This document shows positions 62,296 to 64,000 of a stretch of DNA of 64,000 nucleotides, piece by piece. The notes under the pieces are model-generated. The model was given only the letters and a program-made list of their open reading frames with translations, was not told where the DNA came from and made no database searches. A program made the translations under genes and the position numbers. Position 1 is the stretch's first letter; the number at the start of each line of letters is the position of its first letter. Source of the stretch: Planctomycetota bacterium (GTDB lineage Bacteria > Planctomycetota > B15-G4); assembly GCA_020638905.1 (NCBI GenBank), contig JACKHP010000023.1, positions 4,600 through 68,599 of the forward strand, written 5' to 3'.

Positions 62296-63645
62296 TCAGC
62301 CGAGCAGGCTCCAGGCCACGGCGCCGGCGAGGGCTGCCACCAGGGCCCACTCCCACGCCGGCCAGCGCGTCTCCGGGCCGGCGCCGCCGGCGGACGCGGA
62401 CAGGGCGGCCTCGATCGCGGCCCCCGGCGGCAGAATCCCGCGCCGCACGAGCACCTCCTCGGCGGGGCGGCTCTCACGCCGGCACTCGTCGAGCACCTGC
62501 TTCGCTTCGCGTCGCGAGAGTCGTCCCTGGCCGCGCAGCGACCGGACCAGCGGTTCGGCCGCCGGCCGTCCTCGACCGCCTTCGCCACCGTCGTGCACGA
62601 AGAGCAGGTCGACCGCGCCCACGATGAGGTGGCTCACGGCCGCCAACGGGCGCCGCTCGGTGAGGGGCGCCACGCCCAGCCGCGTGCCGTTCGTGCTGGA
62701 CAGGTCGCGCACCGTCCAGCGGCCGTCGAGGTGGTGGAACTCGGCATGGTGGTCCGAGACCGAGCCGTGCTCGAGCACGAGATCGGCGGTCGGCGCGCGT
62801 CCGAGCACGCAACGCGCCGCGGGGAGGGGCAAGGTCTGCACGCCCCCGTCGAGCACGGCCAGCACGCGCGCGTGCCCGGGCGGAGGGCCGCTCGGCGGGC
62901 GCGCCCCCGCGACGCCGCCGGCGTCCGCGCGCTGGGTGCCGCCGGTCCTGCGAGAGGATGCTTGGCGTCCGTCACCGCCCGCCGGGGATGGACCGTGATC
63001 GTCGTGCGTGGAGGCCGCGCTCGGGCGGCGAGGGCCGTGTTCGCCTGGTGTCGATCCCCGGGAGGAGCGGCGCCCCGTGGAGAGGTCGATCTCCTCGACC
63101 CGCGGTGGCGTGCGCGCTCTGCTGCCGGCGCGCATCGCGTCGGCCTCGCCGGACGGCATGGGCCTCGGCCCGGCATCCGGCGCCGGCCGTCCGGGACGCA
63201 TCACGGGCGGCTGTACCGCCGGCGTGTGGATCAGGCCCTGACCCTGGTCGTGATCGCCCCACAGGCCGGGGCCGAGTCCGGTGGTCGTGTCGGGCGGGCC
63301 GCCGGCCGGCGGCGCGGCCCCGCTCGCCGGTTGCGCCGCCCCGTCGGCGGGACGGAACTCGAGCACGGTCTTGCCGAGCATGATCTGCGTCACGTCGTCG
63401 AGCGTGACCGACTGTCCCTTGCGCAGGCGCGGGCCGGCGGCGACGAGCGAGCCGTTCATGCTGCCCAGGTCGACGTAGCGGAAGTGCGCGCCGTGCGGCT
63501 CGAACACCCCGTGGTGACCCGAGATCGACTCGTCCTCGAGCACCAGCGTGTTGTCGCGCCGGCGTCCGACGGTGATCGGGCCGTCGACGGGGATCTCCCG
63601 CACGACCTCGTGTCCGACGATGACCCTCAGCGTGGCGCCCGCCAT
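62296..63645 (-). CDS. Double-FHA-domain protein with C-terminal membrane anchor
   Basis: About 449 residues. FHA domain 1 (about 5-95) has GRRRDNTLVLEDESISGHHGVFEPHG and DLGSMNGSLVAAGPRLRKGQ. FHA domain 2 (about 275-365) has LGRAPTADLVLEHGSVSDHHAEF and DLSSTNGTRLG. The two are joined by a 160-residue Pro/Gly/Arg/Ser-rich, likely disordered linker, and a single transmembrane helix ends the chain (WEWALVAALAGAVAWSLLG). FHA domains read phosphothreonine, so a protein kinase such as the one at 42.6 kb could be upstream of it. ATG 63645 is chosen over 63654 because AGGATGG precedes it. Confidence 0.88.
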   Translation of the reverse strand: MAGATLRVIVGHEVVREIPVDGPITVGRRRDNTLVLEDESISGHHGVFEPHGAHFRYVDLGSMNGSLVAAGPRLRKGQSVTLDDVTQIMLGKTVLEFRPADGAAQPASGAAPPAGGPPDTTTGLGPGLWGDHDQGQGLIHTPAVQPPVMRPGRPAPDAGPRPMPSGEADAMRAGSRARTPPRVEEIDLSTGRRSSRGSTPGEHGPRRPSAASTHDDHGPSPAGGDGRQASSRRTGGTQRADAGGVAGARPPSGPPPGHARVLAVLDGGVQTLPLPAARCVLGRAPTADLVLEHGSVSDHHAEFHHLDGRWTVRDLSSTNGTRLGVAPLTERRPLAAVSHLIVGAVDLLFVHDGGEGGRGRPAAEPLVRSLRGQGRLSRREAKQVLDECRRESRPAEEVLVRRGILPPGAAIEAALSASAGGAGPETRWPAWEWALVAALAGAVAWSLLG

Positions 63646-63758
63646 GCTCGCCATCCTAATCGTCTCGGCGTGTGTCCGGCGTGCCCCTTCGTCGGGGACC
63701 GCGTCGCGGGGTGGCGAATGCACCGAGGTCGGCGCGAACCCGCGGCTCGTCCGGGCGT

Positions 63759-63787
63759 GGACCCGCCTGGTGTCGCGCCGCTAGACT
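63759..63787 (+). promoter_or_regulatory. Candidate leaderless promoter GGACCC-N17-TAGACT
   Basis: GGACCC (63759-63764), exactly 17 bases, TAGACT (63782-63787), then eight bases to the queF ATG. No ribosome-binding site lies between. Confidence 0.5.
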
Positions 63788-63795
63788 CCGCGGCC

Positions 63796-64000
63796 ATGTC
63801 CACCCAGCCCAGCCGTCAGCTCGAGACCTTCCCCAATCCCCGCCCCGGACGCGACTACTCGATCCACTTCGAGTGCCCGGAGTTCACCTGCGTCTGCCCC
63901 AAGACCGGTCAGCCCGACTTCGCCACGATCACGATCGACTACATCCCCGGCGAGCAGTGCGTCGAGCTCAAGTCGCTCAAGCTCTACCTGTGGTCGTTCC
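63796..64000 (+). CDS. queF: NADPH-dependent 7-cyano-7-deazaguanine reductase, N-terminal part (runs off right edge)
   Basis: The first 68 residues of QueF are visible. The catalytic Cys lies in FTCVCPKTGQPDFATITIDYIPGE, with the conserved Asp of QPDF, and CVELKSLKLYLWSF is the beta strand that follows. QueF reduces preQ0 to preQ1 for queuosine. The short N-terminus (MSTQPSRQLETFPNPRPGRDY) and early Cys fit the unimodular type. The gene continues outside the window. Confidence 0.95.
   Translation, partial: MSTQPSRQLETFPNPRPGRDYSIHFECPEFTCVCPKTGQPDFATITIDYIPGEQCVELKSLKLYLWSF

Overview
The window looks like one contiguous piece of a very GC-rich (by eye near 70% G+C) bacterial chromosome. Several features point to the Planctomycetota or a close PVC-superphylum relative: secreted FG-GAP/VCBS repeat proteins, carboxypeptidase-regulatory-domain proteins, a Ser/Thr kinase with a TPR tail, ECF-type sigma factors, paired alkaline-phosphatase-superfamily enzymes and an unusually long GreA-type factor resembling that of Chlamydiae. 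This assignment is inference from gene content. I saw no rRNA or tRNA gene, CRISPR array, insertion sequence, phage module or replication origin.

Layout. 1-2.7 kb (minus): the N-terminal part of an OmpA-type protein running off the left edge, then a DsbD-alpha-like lipoprotein and a redoxin lipoprotein. 2.85-7.9 kb (plus): ECF sigma factor, TM anti-sigma-like protein, PDZ/coiled-coil protein and carboxypeptidase-regulatory protein. 7.9-13.5 kb: trypsin-like protease, a VCBS-repeat protein coupled to a DUF3352-like protein, and a small Cys-rich lipoprotein. 13.7-23.7 kb (mostly minus): etfB-etfA, an HD-GYP response regulator, lepB-lptB, lepA-rdgB-rph and birA. 23.8-30.4 kb (minus): FliA/WhiG-like sigma factor, apt, argS, an orphan membrane protein and a NUDIX hydrolase. 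30.5-32.3 kb (plus): pyrK and a metallophosphoesterase. 32.6-40.9 kb (plus): an acyl-CoA gene block (thiolase, 3-hydroxyacyl-CoA dehydrogenase, acyl-CoA dehydrogenase, MeaB, B12-binding subunit, HTH protein, second acyl-CoA dehydrogenase) followed by long GreA. 41-45 kb: a nitroreductase fusion and a kinase-TPR protein. 45.2-49 kb: an FG-GAP protein, a sigma factor and a gene-poor stretch. 49-52.4 kb: a fused isobutyryl-CoA mutase (IcmF). 52.5-61.3 kb (minus): an eight-gene cluster with ATP sulfurylase, APS kinase, three alkaline-phosphatase-superfamily enzymes, two ribbon-helix-helix-like proteins and an Oxa1/EMC3-like membrane protein. 61.6-64 kb: a lipoprotein, a double-FHA protein and the start of queF.

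How the genes fit together. EtfAB can collect electrons from the two acyl-CoA dehydrogenases, and the B12 proteins (IcmF, MeaB, the small mutase subunit) fit branched or odd-chain acyl-CoA catabolism. Many genes overlap by four bases (ATGA or GTGA), which suggests translational coupling. The two strongest candidates for something undescribed are (a) the sulfate-activation/AP-superfamily cluster at 52.5-61.3 kb, in which APS kinase and both small proteins end in a shared Leu-x-x-Leu-Gly-Tyr-like tail, and (b) a GGAC-N17-TAGACT promoter placed only 6-8 nt before the start codons of three genes, as expected for leaderless transcripts.
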